A stretch of 64,000 bases of DNA from Natrialba hulunbeirensis JCM 10989 (GCF_000337575.1 NZ_AOIM01000036.1:1-64000); one strand, 5' to 3'; counted from the first letter of the stretch, positions 35,546-44,683 are shown. Numbers and translations are program-made. The notes: generated by a model from the sequence alone, not told the origin.

Positions 35546-36418
35546 TCAGACCCCCGTCCGGAACGACAGATCCAGCGACGGCGCGGAGTGGGTCAGCGAT
35601 CCCATCGAAATCACGTCCACACCCGTTGCCGCGTAGTCGGCGACGCACTCGAGTGTGATCCCGCCGCTGGCTTCGGCCAGCACGCCCTCGTACTCCGCGA
35701 GCAGCGAGACGGCTTCGCGCGTCTCTGCGGGCGTCATGTTGTCCAGCAGGACGATATCCGCACCCGCCGCCGCTGCTCGTGGCGCGTCCTCGACAGACTC
35801 CACCTCCACGTCGAGTTTCGTCGCGAACGACGCGCGCTCGCGGAAGTGCTCGATTGCGCCCTCGAGCCCCATCTCCGCGATGTGGTTGTCCTTCACCATG
35901 ACCATGTGCGAGAGGTCGAGGCGGTGGGTATCGCCGCCGCCAGCGACGACGGCGCGCTTCTCGAGTCCGCGCAGGCCGGGCGTCGTTTTCCGGGTTGCAG
36001 CGATTCGGATGTCGTCGAAGTCGGAATTAACACCTCGCTCGCGGCCTGCAGCCGCTTGTGTATTCGAAGCGCGTTGCGCCTCGCGTGCCTCGTCGACGAC
36101 CCGGCGCGTCCGCGTCGCGATGCCCGAGGCGTGACCCGCGAGGTTGACCGCGACACGCTCCCCGCGGAGGACATCGCGGGCGCTGCCCTCGACGGCGAGC
36201 AGTTCGTCGCCCGCCTCGATTCGCGCGCCCGACTCGAGTTGGTCCGTCACAGCCACGCCGAGATACTCGAAGACGGCGGCCGCGGTCTCGAGGCCGGCGG
36301 CGACGCCGTCCGCTTTGGCGACGAGTCGGCCGGTCGTCTCGCCGGGCACCTGGTTCGTCACGTCGTGGTGGCCGACGTCTTCGCGGAGCCAGCGGTCGAT
36401 CTGTTGGTCGGTGATCAT
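35546..36418 (-). CDS. nadC: Nicotinate-nucleotide pyrophosphorylase (carboxylating)
   Basis: The 290-residue enzyme converts quinolinate and PRPP to nicotinate mononucleotide, CO2 and pyrophosphate. Family motifs are [12 protein letters not shown] at the N-terminus, [20 protein letters not shown] (about 92-112), [19 protein letters not shown] (substrate phosphate and carboxylate binding, about 137-156), KDNHIAEMG and ILLDNM-like [11 protein letters not shown] short insert ([19 protein letters not shown]) interrupts the segment before IAATRKT and may be an expanded loop. It is the last gene of nadA-nadB-nadC, 5 bases after nadB. Confidence 0.95.
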   Translation of the reverse strand: MITDQQIDRWLREDVGHHDVTNQVPGETTGRLVAKADGVAAGLETAAAVFEYLGVAVTDQLESGARIEAGDELLAVEGSARDVLRGERVAVNLAGHASGIATRTRRVVDEAREAQRASNTQAAAGRERGVNSDFDDIRIAATRKTTPGLRGLEKRAVVAGGGDTHRLDLSHMVMVKDNHIAEMGLEGAIEHFRERASFATKLDVEVESVEDAPRAAAAGADIVLLDNMTPAETREAVSLLAEYEGVLAEASGGITLECVADYAATGVDVISMGSLTHSAPSLDLSFRTGV

Positions 36419-36423
36419 GGGTA

Positions 36424-38016
36424 TCAGTCGTCCGCCATCTGCTCGAGCGCTGATTCATCCCCGACGACGTGATGACAGCCCAGGGATTCCGTGTTCTCGC
36501 TGGCGGCGCGTGCGATCAACAGCGCGACGACGCTCGCGTTCCGCAGTTCGTAGAGGTCACGCGCCGTCCGCGTGCGGATGTAGGCGTCCACCTCGCCCTT
36601 GAGTCGCCGGAGCACAGCACCCGCACGGGCGACCTCCTCGGGGTCACGCTCGAGTCCGAGATACTCGTCCATCGTCCGCTGGAGGCGTGCGAACTTCTCG
36701 GCGGCGAAGCGCTCCGGGAGGTCGGGATCGCGGTTCAGGAGGTCCGGCGCATCGACGGCTGTCGGGTCGGGGTCGGAGTCCGCTCCAGCCCCGGCCGCGT
36801 CCTCTCCCGCCCGCAGTCCCCAGACGAGTCCCTCGAGAAGGCTCGTGCTCGCGAGTCGGTTCGCACCGTGGACACCCGTCCGAGCACACTCGCCGACGGC
36901 GTAGAGCCGGTCCAGCGAGGTACGCCCGCGGTCGTCGACCGCAATACCACCACAGAGGAAGTGCTCGCAGGGTGCGACGGGAATTTTGTCACCCTCAATG
37001 CCGCGGTCGCGACACTTCGCGGCGATGGTCGGGAACTCGGCGTCGAACTCGAGTGGACTCACGTCGAGTACGACCTCGCCGGTCGCCTCCCGCTCGGTTT
37101 CGACCGAGCGGGCAACGACGTCTCGCGGTGCGAGTTCGGCGTCGGAGTGGTAGTCGGGCATGAACCGCTCTCCGTCGGCGTTGCGGAGGAGTGCGCCCTC
37201 ACCACGGAGGGCTTCGGAGAGGAGGAACGTGTCCTGCTTCGCGGCTCCGCCGCTTCGCTTCGAGGCGCTACGCGCCTCGCAATCGTAGGCCGTCGGATGA
37301 AACTGGACGTACTCGAGATCGGCCACATCTGCACCGGCGAGCGCGGCCATCGCGATTCCGTCTCCGGTAGCGTCGTCCGGATTGGTCGATCGGCTGTAGA
37401 GCGCGCCGATACCGCCGGTTGCGAGGATCGTCGTCCCGGCGTAGATTGGGTGGCCGCCGGGCGCTTCGTCCGTGACTACGCCGTGGACCCGGCCCTCGTG
37501 AGTGATGAGTTCGAGTGCGGCGGTATCCTGGCGGACCTCGATCTTCTCGTGGTCGTCGACGTGGTTCAGGAACGGACGGAGGATGTGGGTGCCCGTCGCT
37601 GCGTCGACGTGGAGGATCCGATTCTCGGAGTGGGCGGCCTCGCGGGCGTAGTCGAACTCGCCGCTGTCGGTCTCGTCGAACCCGATGTCTAAGGTGTCGA
37701 TGAGCACGTCCTCGACCGCCGCGTCGGCGTGCTCGACGAGAACGTCGACGGCGTCGGGATCGGCAGTGCCGTCGCTGGCTGCAATAATGTCCTTCGTGAG
37801 CGCGGCGGGGTCGCCGCGGGTGGTCGAGATGCCGCCCTGTGCCCAGTCGGTGCTGGCGTCGTCGGGTTTCGTTGCTTTGGTCAGCAGGAGCACCTCGGCC
37901 CCCTCGCGGGCGGCAGCGAGTGCGGCGGCACAACCTGCAATACCGCTGCCGACGACGAGGACGTCCACGGTTTCGGCGGCCACTGCTGTGTTCGGGGTGG
38001 ATTGTGTCTCGGTCAT
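36424..38016 (-). CDS. nadB: L-aspartate oxidase
   Basis: The 530-residue flavoprotein oxidises L-aspartate to iminoaspartate, the first step of quinolinate synthesis. Visible are the FAD-binding start VLVVGSGIAGCAAALAAAREG (about 18-38), the substrate region DWAQGGIS (about 55), GTTILATGGIGALYS, CEHFLCGGIAVDDRGRTSLD (about 345-365) and VGECARTGVHGANRLASTSLLEGLVWG. The C-terminal helical domain follows, as in the succinate dehydrogenase/fumarate reductase flavoprotein family. The gap to nadA is 3 bases and to nadC 5 bases, so the three genes are one operon. Confidence 0.95.
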   Translation of the reverse strand: MTETQSTPNTAVAAETVDVLVVGSGIAGCAAALAAAREGAEVLLLTKATKPDDASTDWAQGGISTTRGDPAALTKDIIAASDGTADPDAVDVLVEHADAAVEDVLIDTLDIGFDETDSGEFDYAREAAHSENRILHVDAATGTHILRPFLNHVDDHEKIEVRQDTAALELITHEGRVHGVVTDEAPGGHPIYAGTTILATGGIGALYSRSTNPDDATGDGIAMAALAGADVADLEYVQFHPTAYDCEARSASKRSGGAAKQDTFLLSEALRGEGALLRNADGERFMPDYHSDAELAPRDVVARSVETEREATGEVVLDVSPLEFDAEFPTIAAKCRDRGIEGDKIPVAPCEHFLCGGIAVDDRGRTSLDRLYAVGECARTGVHGANRLASTSLLEGLVWGLRAGEDAAGAGADSDPDPTAVDAPDLLNRDPDLPERFAAEKFARLQRTMDEYLGLERDPEEVARAGAVLRRLKGEVDAYIRTRTARDLYELRNASVVALLIARAASENTESLGCHHVVGDESALEQMADD

Positions 38017-38019
38017 CGG

Positions 38020-39153
38020 TCAAATTTCGAGCATTCGATCGAGCGCGACCTGCGCGAGTTCTTTTTCGTCGGGCGCGACCTCGATCACGTTTCGTTCGCG
38101 GCTGGCGACGAGTTCCTCAAGGACCCACGTCAGATAGTTGGGGTCTATCTGGCGCATAGCGTTGCAGTCCATGCAGGCGTCACCACAGAGGGGAAGCACG
38201 TTCACCTCGGGGTGCCAGCGCTGGAGGTGACGGGTGAGGTGGATCTCGGTGCCGATCGCCCACGTTTCGCCTGGCTCGGCGTTCGCGACGGTGTCACAGA
38301 TGGTCGCAGTCGAGCCAGCCACGTCGGCGGCTTCGACGACCTCGCGGCGACACTCGGGGTGGACGATGACGTTCGCATCCGGATCGTCCGCACGGACCTG
38401 CTCGATGTGCTCCTCGCGGAAGCGCTCGTGAACCTGGCAGTAGCCGTCCCAGAGGATGATGTCGCTCTCGGCGACTTCCGTGGCGTCCTTGCCCTCGGGG
38501 TCCCAGGGGTCCCACTCGGCGATGGCATCTTCCATGCCGAGTCGGTGGGCAGTGTTCTCGCCGAGGTGCTTGTCGGGAAGGAACAGCACCTTGTCGCCGC
38601 GGTCGAACGCCCACTCGAAGGCCCGGTGTGCGTTCGAGGAGGTGCAAACGAGGCCGCCCTGGCTGGCACAGAAGGCCTTCAGGTCGGCGTAGGAGTTCAT
38701 GTACGTGATCGGGATGATGTTCGCGTCGGGCGCGGCGTCGGTGATCTCGGCCCACGCGGCGTCGACCTGGAGCGCCTCGGCCATGCCGGCCATCGGGCAG
38801 GACGCCTCCATGCTCGGGAGGATCACCGTCTGCTCGTCGTCCGTGATGATGTCTGCGCTCTCGGCCATGAACGTCACGCCGCCGAAGATGACGTACTCGG
38901 CGTCCGCCTCGGCAGCCTCCTTCGAGAGCTGGTAGGAGTCGCCCACGAAATCGGCGTGTTCGACGATCTCGCGTCGCTGGTAGTTGTGTCCCAGAATAAC
39001 GACGTCGTCGCCGAGTTCGGCGAGCGCCGTTTCGATGCGGTCCGTTCGTTCTGCCTCGTCTAAGTCCCGGTAGGACGCCGGGAGCTGCTCTAACGAGTCG
39101 TATTTGAACAGACTCAGGTCGGTTTCCAGTTCCGCAGTTTCCATCGTGACCAT
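38020..39153 (-). CDS. nadA: Quinolinate synthase
   Basis: The protein (377 residues from ATG 39153; ATG 39144 is also possible) condenses iminoaspartate with dihydroxyacetone phosphate to quinolinate. The three cluster Cys can be placed in LPSMEASCPMAGMAE, VIVHPECRREV and PLCGDACMDCNAM. Further family motifs are VVILGHNYQRREIVEHADF and CTSSNAHRAFEWAF. It is oxygen-sensitive through its [4Fe-4S] cluster. First gene of nadABC; a palindrome covers its likely promoter. Confidence 0.95.
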   Translation of the reverse strand: MVTMETAELETDLSLFKYDSLEQLPASYRDLDEAERTDRIETALAELGDDVVILGHNYQRREIVEHADFVGDSYQLSKEAAEADAEYVIFGGVTFMAESADIITDDEQTVILPSMEASCPMAGMAEALQVDAAWAEITDAAPDANIIPITYMNSYADLKAFCASQGGLVCTSSNAHRAFEWAFDRGDKVLFLPDKHLGENTAHRLGMEDAIAEWDPWDPEGKDATEVAESDIILWDGYCQVHERFREEHIEQVRADDPDANVIVHPECRREVVEAADVAGSTATICDTVANAEPGETWAIGTEIHLTRHLQRWHPEVNVLPLCGDACMDCNAMRQIDPNYLTWVLEELVASRERNVIEVAPDEKELAQVALDRMLEI

Positions 39154-39190
39154 TGTGTGGTACCCGTCGGTACATCGACAACACACGGCA

Positions 39191-39217
39191 GTATTGAATA
39201 ACTTTTTCCTTCAATAC
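39191..39217. promoter_or_regulatory. Palindrome in the nadABC promoter
   Basis: GTATTGAA and TTCAATAC form perfect 8-base arms around an 11-base AT-rich spacer that contains the likely TATA element on the minus strand (AGTTATTC). It lies 38-64 bases upstream of the nadA start. Binding of a dimeric regulator here would control the whole NAD operon; the regulator is not identified. Confidence 0.55.
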
Positions 39218-39363
39218 GGCACACTGGTTGTGTTCGGAAGTACCAAGTCGGCTATTGGGGCGGAAGTGTTCGTAAATCAGGTCGTCGAACAAATTCGGGC
39301 CCTGACTGGTCCGTCGTTGGTAACAGCCGCTTTTCGGTCCAGCAACCGTAGTAAGGGAGGCCA

Positions 39364-40521
39364 ATGTCACTCGAGAACGCCTTCGCCGAGTTCACCCATC
39401 GCGACTGGGAGCGCACAGAGCGAGAACAGGCGGGCGAGGACGCCCAGCCGGCAGCGTCGGATAGGTCGGGGACACCGGCAACATCGGAAACATCGGCGAC
39501 ACCGGCAACACCGGAAACTATCCGACTCGCCATCGTCGGCGTCGGCAACTTTGCTCGCAACCGGGCACTCCCCGCAATTGCGGAGTCGCGATACTGCGAA
39601 ACGACCATGCTCGTCACCGGCTCGCCCGACCAGTGTCGGACCCTCCACGAACGGTTCGGCATCGACCACATCGTCACATACGATGCCTTTCTCGCCGGCA
39701 ACCACGTCGACACCTACGACGCCGTCTATGTCGCGACGCCGAACGCGTTTCACGGCCGCTACGCGATCACCGCCGCCGACCACGGCAAACACGTCCTCTG
39801 TGAGAAACCCCTCGAAACGACGGCGGAACGAGCCCAGGAAATCGTTGACGCCTGCGATGATGCCGGCGTGACGCTGATGACCGCGTACCGTCTGCAGGTC
39901 GAGCCGGCCGTCCGCCGAACGAAAGAACTCGTCGCCGACGGCGTCATCGGCGACGTCGTCCAGGCCCACGCCGGCTTCTCACACCCACTGCTCGACCACG
40001 CCGACCCCGACACCTGGCGACTCGACCCCGACCTCGCCGGCGGCGGCGCGCTCGTCGACCTCGGCATCTACCCGCTGAACACCATCCGCTTCATCCTCGA
40101 GATGGATCCCGACAGCGTCTACGCGACGACGCACTCGAGTACCGCACCGTTCGACGCGGTCGACGAACACGTCTCGTTCCAACTCGAGTTCCCGACGGGT
40201 GCAACGGCTGCCTGTACGGCGAGTTTCGATGCGCACGCGAGCAGTTGGCTCGAGTTGATCGGCACGGACGGACTGATTTCGATAGCGTCGCCGTTCGGTG
40301 GGGTGGTGCCCCAAGAGATGGTCGTCGAGAGCGGCGATGTGCGAATGGAGTACACGGGGCCGTCGGTGGACGAGGTCCGAGAGGAGTTCGAGTACTTCGG
40401 CTACTGCGTAGTGACAGGGACCGATCCGGAGCCGGACGGCGAGGATGGGGTGGCGGATCTGGCGATCATCGAGGCGGCGTACGAGTCGGCGGAGACGCAC
40501 TGTCGAGTAGAATTATCGTAG
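39364..40521 (+). CDS. Gfo/Idh/MocA oxidoreductase, D-xylose dehydrogenase-like
   Basis: The 385-residue protein has a Rossmann start IRLAIVGVGNFARNRALPAI after a 50-residue leader, VYVATPNAFHGRYAITAADH, the hallmark LCEKPLE (about 142), MTAYRLQVEPAVRRTKEL and GALVDLGIYPLNTIRFIL. The resemblance by eye is strongest to haloarchaeal NADP-dependent xylose dehydrogenase (XacA/Xdh), including AHAGFSHPLL- and EEFEYFGYC-type segments. The leader carries a Thr/Ser/Pro repeat (residues about 35-52) absent from typical members. No xylose-catabolic genes lie nearby, so another sugar is possible. Confidence 0.85.
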   Translation: MSLENAFAEFTHRDWERTEREQAGEDAQPAASDRSGTPATSETSATPATPETIRLAIVGVGNFARNRALPAIAESRYCETTMLVTGSPDQCRTLHERFGIDHIVTYDAFLAGNHVDTYDAVYVATPNAFHGRYAITAADHGKHVLCEKPLETTAERAQEIVDACDDAGVTLMTAYRLQVEPAVRRTKELVADGVIGDVVQAHAGFSHPLLDHADPDTWRLDPDLAGGGALVDLGIYPLNTIRFILEMDPDSVYATTHSSTAPFDAVDEHVSFQLEFPTGATAACTASFDAHASSWLELIGTDGLISIASPFGGVVPQEMVVESGDVRMEYTGPSVDEVREEFEYFGYCVVTGTDPEPDGEDGVADLAIIEAAYESAETHCRVELS

Positions 40522-40557
40522 GCGTAGTGCGGTGAAGAGAGACAATCTGCTGCCCGT

Positions 40558-41541
40558 TTACAGCCGCGCCGGAGCCAGCGCGTCGATCGTCGCCTCGGTC
40601 ACGGCGTTCGAGGCCGGCTCTGGGACGACGACGATCGGATGGTCGATGCCGGTCTCCGACACCAGCGATCGGAGCTGATCGCGTGCGTCGTCGGGCGTGC
40701 CCGCAACGCCGAGGTCTCCGAGCATCTGGTCGGAGACGGCCTCGGCGGCGGTCGCCCGGTCGCCCTCACGCCAGGCCGTTGCGATTCGATCCGCTCGGTC
40801 GGGATAAACCGTCGAGACTGCGCGCCGGTAGCCCTCGCCGCTACCGACGTAGTAGGCGACGTGCTGGCGCAGCGTCTCGCGGGCCTCGTCGGCGTCCTCG
40901 CTAACCGCCGAGGGGACGTACGGCGCGATAGTGATTTCCTCGGGATCTCGGTCGCGTCCGCGCGCGGCGTCCGCGACCTCCTCGAAGGCAGTGTCGAGGT
41001 TCGAGAACGGGATATTGTGCGGGATCCAGCCGTCACAGAGCCGACCGACGACGCGCCGGTTCGCCGGGCCGAGTCCGGCGTGGTAGATCGGCACGGGTGC
41101 ATCGATCGAGGGGAAGTCAGCAGCCTCCAGGAGTTGTCCCTCGTAGTCGACCGGCTCGCCGTCGCCCGCGGTGTACTCCCGAATCAGTTCGATCGTCTCG
41201 TGGGCGCGGCGAACGGGTCGGTCGAAGGACATGCCGTGGAGGTCCTCGACGGCCTTCGGCGTGCTCGTTCCGAGTCCGAGTCTGAATCGCCCGTCGGAGG
41301 CCTGCGAAAGCGAGGCAGCGGTCATCGCGAGCACGGCCGGCGACCGGGAGTAGACGTTCAAAATCGCGCTCCCGAGGTCGATATCGTCGGTCCGACAGGC
41401 CATCTCGGTGAGCTGCACAACACCGCTTGCGCCCCAGAGTTCTCCCACCCAGACGGCGTCGTACTCGCGTTCTTCCGCCCGAACGGCGACGTCTGCCTGA
41501 TCGACGTCCCCGAACGACGTGACCATGAGTCCTACGTCCAT
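40558..41541 (-). CDS. LLM-class F420/flavin-dependent oxidoreductase
   Basis: From ATG 41541 the 327-residue protein fits the luciferase-like monooxygenase superfamily. It starts MDVGLMVTSFGDVDQADVAV, followed by EEREYDAVWVGELWG, GSAILNVYSRSPAVLAMTAA, RFRLGLGTSTPKAVEDLHGM and a C-terminal GTPDDARDQLRSLVSETGID. The single-chain TIM-barrel type with these features is usually coenzyme F420-dependent, as in methylene-tetrahydromethanopterin reductase relatives. Haloarchaea make F420. The substrate is not apparent. Confidence 0.87.
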   Translation of the reverse strand: MDVGLMVTSFGDVDQADVAVRAEEREYDAVWVGELWGASGVVQLTEMACRTDDIDLGSAILNVYSRSPAVLAMTAASLSQASDGRFRLGLGTSTPKAVEDLHGMSFDRPVRRAHETIELIREYTAGDGEPVDYEGQLLEAADFPSIDAPVPIYHAGLGPANRRVVGRLCDGWIPHNIPFSNLDTAFEEVADAARGRDRDPEEITIAPYVPSAVSEDADEARETLRQHVAYYVGSGEGYRRAVSTVYPDRADRIATAWREGDRATAAEAVSDQMLGDLGVAGTPDDARDQLRSLVSETGIDHPIVVVPEPASNAVTEATIDALAPARL

Positions 41542-41661
41542 GCTCGGAGGATACGCGGGAATCGATAAAAGTGTCCGTGCCGGTTGCACGTTCGAGTGGT
41601 GGCGCTCTGCTGCGAAGACGGCACTCTACTACAGCCCCATCTGTCAGGTGATGAGGCAACT

Positions 41662-42138
41662 CTACTCGGGGTAGACGGTCAACGACGGATAGTACGTTTC
41701 GTAGAAGGCGGTATCGAAACTGAGCAGCGCGTCACCGTCTACAGTCGCGTGCGCGCCGATGACGAAGTCCGCAGCGATGTGCTGACGCGGTGAGAGACCG
41801 TTGCTGCACTCCTCGCAGTGAACGCGCTGTTTCGTCCCGCAGGATGGGCACTGGAGACCATCAGGTCGACGATCAGTGTATCGCTGGAACCCCTCGCCGG
41901 CCTGGAACAACGCCTCCCGTGACGGCTCGACGACCTGAATACTGAGGTCCGCTAGAAACCGATCCAGTTCGGACGCCGTCTCGAAGTGACCGTCTGCTGC
42001 GAGTTCGGCGTACACGATCGACGAAATAACGATTCGGCCCCGACGGTAGGCTCGTCGAAGTTCCGCTTCGCTTGCGTTCGCATAGTCGTCTTCGTAGAGA
42101 AGCGCCAGAAGAACGTTCGTATCGACTGCTGTCGTCAC
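41662..42138 (-). CDS. PIN-domain ribonuclease (VapC-like) with a zinc-ribbon insert
   Basis: The 158-residue protein has PIN acidic residues in AVDTNVLLALL (Asp6), VYAELAADG (Glu about 45), ADFVIGAHA and LLSFDTAFYETYY. Between the third helix and the ADF motif it carries CPSCGTKQRVHCEECS (about 97-111), a four-Cys zinc-ribbon-like insert not found in canonical VapC toxins. PIN toxins cleave RNA and are neutralised by the partner antitoxin. The gene overlaps the AbrB-type antitoxin stop by 4 bases, typical of such modules. Confidence 0.85.
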   Translation of the reverse strand: MTTAVDTNVLLALLYEDDYANASEAELRRAYRRGRIVISSIVYAELAADGHFETASELDRFLADLSIQVVEPSREALFQAGEGFQRYTDRRPDGLQCPSCGTKQRVHCEECSNGLSPRQHIAADFVIGAHATVDGDALLSFDTAFYETYYPSLTVYPE

Positions 42139-42428
42139 GCGTTGGCCTCCGACTCATCGTCGTCGTTCTCGTCGCCGCTATCGCGAGGGTATTCCCCACG
42201 GAGTCGGCGCATCCGTTCGGGCATTGTATCACCGGTATCACCGCTGTCAGCGCTACCGCGGTATTTCTCGAAGGGGTCCTCACCGTCCGCCGTCGTCGGC
42301 TCCTTCTTTCGGATCTTGTACCCGGACTCAACCTCCTCGAAGGCGATTTCGTCGCCAGGTTCGATTCCGAGCGTCTCTCGAATCTCCTTCGGGATAGTGA
42401 CCTGACCCTTGGTGGTGACGCGCGGCAT
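42135..42428 (-). CDS. AbrB/MazE-type antitoxin (VapB-like)
   Basis: The 97-residue protein starts with a SpoVT/AbrB DNA-binding fold (PRVTTKGQVTIPKEIRETLG, IEPGDEIAFEEVESGYKI). An acidic, disordered tail (about 50-97) follows and probably wraps the toxin. Such antitoxins bind palindromes in their own promoter. The palindrome GTATTACTC/GAGTAATAC touches this start codon, fitting autoregulation. Operon order is antitoxin then toxin with an ATGA overlap. Confidence 0.92.
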   Translation of the reverse strand: MPRVTTKGQVTIPKEIRETLGIEPGDEIAFEEVESGYKIRKKEPTTADGEDPFEKYRGSADSGDTGDTMPERMRRLRGEYPRDSGDENDDDESEANA

Positions 42429-42469
42429 GTATTACTCAGTGTTAGGGAGTAATACTCCATAAGTATTAC
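42429..42469. promoter_or_regulatory. Autoregulatory palindrome of the vapBC-like operon
   Basis: GTATTACTC (42429-42437) and GAGTAATAC (42447-42455) are perfect 9-base arms with a 9-base spacer, followed by a third half-site GTATTAC at 42463-42469. The site begins at the base next to the antitoxin start and includes the TATA-like AATACTTATGG (minus strand, about 42455-42465), so occupancy would block initiation. Confidence 0.65.
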
Positions 42470-42593
42470 CCACAACATCGTACTCGACCGTTCAGCGAGA
42501 CTGGCAAGTGAGGCGCTATCGACTGGTCACACCAAAGTACGGGCGAGGTACCTTCCGTACACGGAAGTCGTACGTCTGCAGTTCCGCAGATGT

Positions 42594-43352
42594 TCAGAAC
42601 GCCATTGCAGCCGTCATCCAGAGTCCGAAGACGAAGACAATCGCGCTGATCGCGAGCCACGAGAGCTGTTGCCTGACGAGCAGTCTGGTGGCACCATCCT
42701 GGCACGAGTCCGCGACGACGAACGCCGGCGTGTCCGGCCCATCGCCGACGACGGCACTGATGTCGCGCATCGTCTCCCGAGCCTCCACGTCGTAGCGTGA
42801 CTGGCCGAAGACGTACGCCTCCTCGCCGGGGTCGAGCCTGCGCTCGTGGTACTTCCGGTCGTTCCCGGTGGCGAATTCGACCACGCCGAGATCGAGCGAG
42901 GTGTTCTCGGACTCGAGATCCGACTCGTGTTCGAGGAACCGACGAATCGACCCCGGTTCACGCTCACCGCCGTCGATTCTGGTGCTGGCCGACGTGGAGA
43001 GGGCAAGGTCGGCACCAGCAGGTTCGACGCGGACGCTCGCCGTGCGGTCCTCGAGTCGGAACGGGAGCCCGCCCATTCCGCTGTCGACGGTGTCCCACGA
43101 GGAGTTCTTCCCGCTCGATCGGAGCTCTTCGACCTCGTACTCGTAGACGAGACAGGGGGTGCCGGTCAGGGGAGCCTCGACGGTGTCGTCGATCTCGCTT
43201 GCGGTGCCCTCGAGTTCGACCGGGCCGTCGGCGCGCTCGGCGGCGATCACGTCGTCGGTGTCGCCGCGGTAGACGTGGTAGGCAGGGCGGAGTCGGTAGC
43301 CGGTGTAGAGGAAGCCGGCGATGCCGAGGAAGAGGAGTGCGGGTCCAACCAT
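42594..43352 (-). CDS. GIDE/MULAN-like domain membrane protein
   Basis: The 252-residue protein has one N-terminal membrane helix (about 4-20), a C-terminal one (about 228-250) and a soluble domain in between. Segments APLTGTPCLVYEYEVEE (about 60-76), DLGVVEFATGNDRKYHERRL and LDPGEEAYVFGQSRYD resemble the GIDE domain found in mitochondrial MUL1 E3 ligases and many prokaryotic membrane proteins. No RING finger is present, so no ligase activity is implied. It lies downstream of an FtsX/MacB-type permease on the same strand. Function in archaea is unknown. Confidence 0.75.
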   Translation of the reverse strand: MVGPALLFLGIAGFLYTGYRLRPAYHVYRGDTDDVIAAERADGPVELEGTASEIDDTVEAPLTGTPCLVYEYEVEELRSSGKNSSWDTVDSGMGGLPFRLEDRTASVRVEPAGADLALSTSASTRIDGGEREPGSIRRFLEHESDLESENTSLDLGVVEFATGNDRKYHERRLDPGEEAYVFGQSRYDVEARETMRDISAVVGDGPDTPAFVVADSCQDGATRLLVRQQLSWLAISAIVFVFGLWMTAAMAF

Positions 43353-43444
43353 CGGCGGAACGTCTCAGTTCGTGACCATAACGGTAGCGGTTCTCCCCCA
43401 TTCGCTGTCCGCTTGGGACTGTGCCGACACGCACACCGTACGGT

Positions 43445-44683
43445 TCACTCGTGGCGCAACGCCTCGATCGGATCCACCCTCGCCGCTCGCCAGGCCGGAT
43501 ACAACCCCGAAACGACCCCCACACCGATCCCAACCGCCGCCGCGATGGCGATCCACTCGAGTGGGTAGACCATTGGCCACCCGATGAGTTGCACGCCGAG
43601 GTAGCCGACGCCGAGGCCGAGCGCGATGCCGAAGACGGCACCGACGAGCCCGAGGATGACGGATTCGACGAGGAATAGCTGCATGATGTCTCGCTTCGTT
43701 GCACCGATGGATTTCATGACCCCGATCTCGCGGGTGCGTTCGGTGACGCTGACGATCATGATGTTCGCGATGCCGATGGAGCCGACGACGAGCGCGATGG
43801 CGGCGACGGCGGCGACGAAGCCGGTGAGCTGGTTCACGAGGTCCATGAACTGGTCGATGGCGTCCTCGACGGTCTGGACCTCGATCTGGTCGCCGTCCTG
43901 TTTCAGTTCGGCGGCGTGGGAGTCCGTTTCGAGGTAGTCGGTGACGTCATCCTGCGTGGGCTCGATCGCTTCGAAGTCTTCAGCCCCGATCTGAAGGAGT
44001 GGATACGCGCGTTCGTCGTCGCCGTCGGGCGTCTCGATTGTCGTCGTGTAGTACGACTCGGCGGACACGTAGACGTGTGGCGGCGTCTGTCCACCGAACT
44101 CTTCCTCGACGACGCCAGTTACCGTCACAGTCGTCGTCTCGCCGTCCTCGAAGGTGAGCGTGAGCTCGTCGCCCGTCGAGACGTTCTCCTCGAAGACCTG
44201 GCTCGCCGGTTCGTTGATCACCGCCTCGTCCTCGGCGTCCTCGTCGAACGTCTCGCCCTCGACGAACGGCGTGAACTCGAACGCATCGTCGGTCGTCGCC
44301 TGTACGTCGACGACGCCGGTCACCTGCTCGTCGCCCGTCCCGGTTTGAATTACGTCCAGTGATCCCTCTGGCGCGACGAACTCGACGCCGTCGATCTCCT
44401 CGAGTGTCTCGATGTCGCTCTCCGTGTAGATCGGTGTCTCGACCGGCATGATCCCGAAGCCGTCCTCCGGTTCGGTCTGGGTCTGGACGAGCATCACGGG
44501 CTCCTGGTCGTCCTCGATATCGCCGACGATGCTCTCGGAGAAGCCCGAGCCGAGCACCATGAAGGTGATTACCGCCGCAATGCCGATGATCACCCCGATG
44601 GTCGTCAGCGTCGAGCGAAGCTTGTGGGACGTGATCGACCGCCAGCTAATTCGGAGGCTCTCGAGTAGGTTCACGTCGACCAC
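43445..44683 (-). CDS. FtsX/MacB-type ABC transporter permease
   Basis: The 412-residue protein has one N-terminal helix (about 22-45: LRSTLTTIGVIIGIAAVITF), a large extracytoplasmic domain (about 50-280) and three C-terminal helices. The conserved segment IANIMIVSVTERTREIGVMK, SIGATKRDIMQLFLVE and the end YPAWRAARVDPIEALRHE are diagnostic of MacB/LolE/FtsX-type permeases. The start is probably GTG 44683. Such permeases act with an ATPase in extrusion or envelope processes, but no ATPase gene is next to it. The domain is very acidic, fitting exposure to high salt. Confidence 0.9.
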   Translation of the reverse strand: MVDVNLLESLRISWRSITSHKLRSTLTTIGVIIGIAAVITFMVLGSGFSESIVGDIEDDQEPVMLVQTQTEPEDGFGIMPVETPIYTESDIETLEEIDGVEFVAPEGSLDVIQTGTGDEQVTGVVDVQATTDDAFEFTPFVEGETFDEDAEDEAVINEPASQVFEENVSTGDELTLTFEDGETTTVTVTGVVEEEFGGQTPPHVYVSAESYYTTTIETPDGDDERAYPLLQIGAEDFEAIEPTQDDVTDYLETDSHAAELKQDGDQIEVQTVEDAIDQFMDLVNQLTGFVAAVAAIALVVGSIGIANIMIVSVTERTREIGVMKSIGATKRDIMQLFLVESVILGLVGAVFGIALGLGVGYLGVQLIGWPMVYPLEWIAIAAAVGIGVGVVSGLYPAWRAARVDPIEALRHE

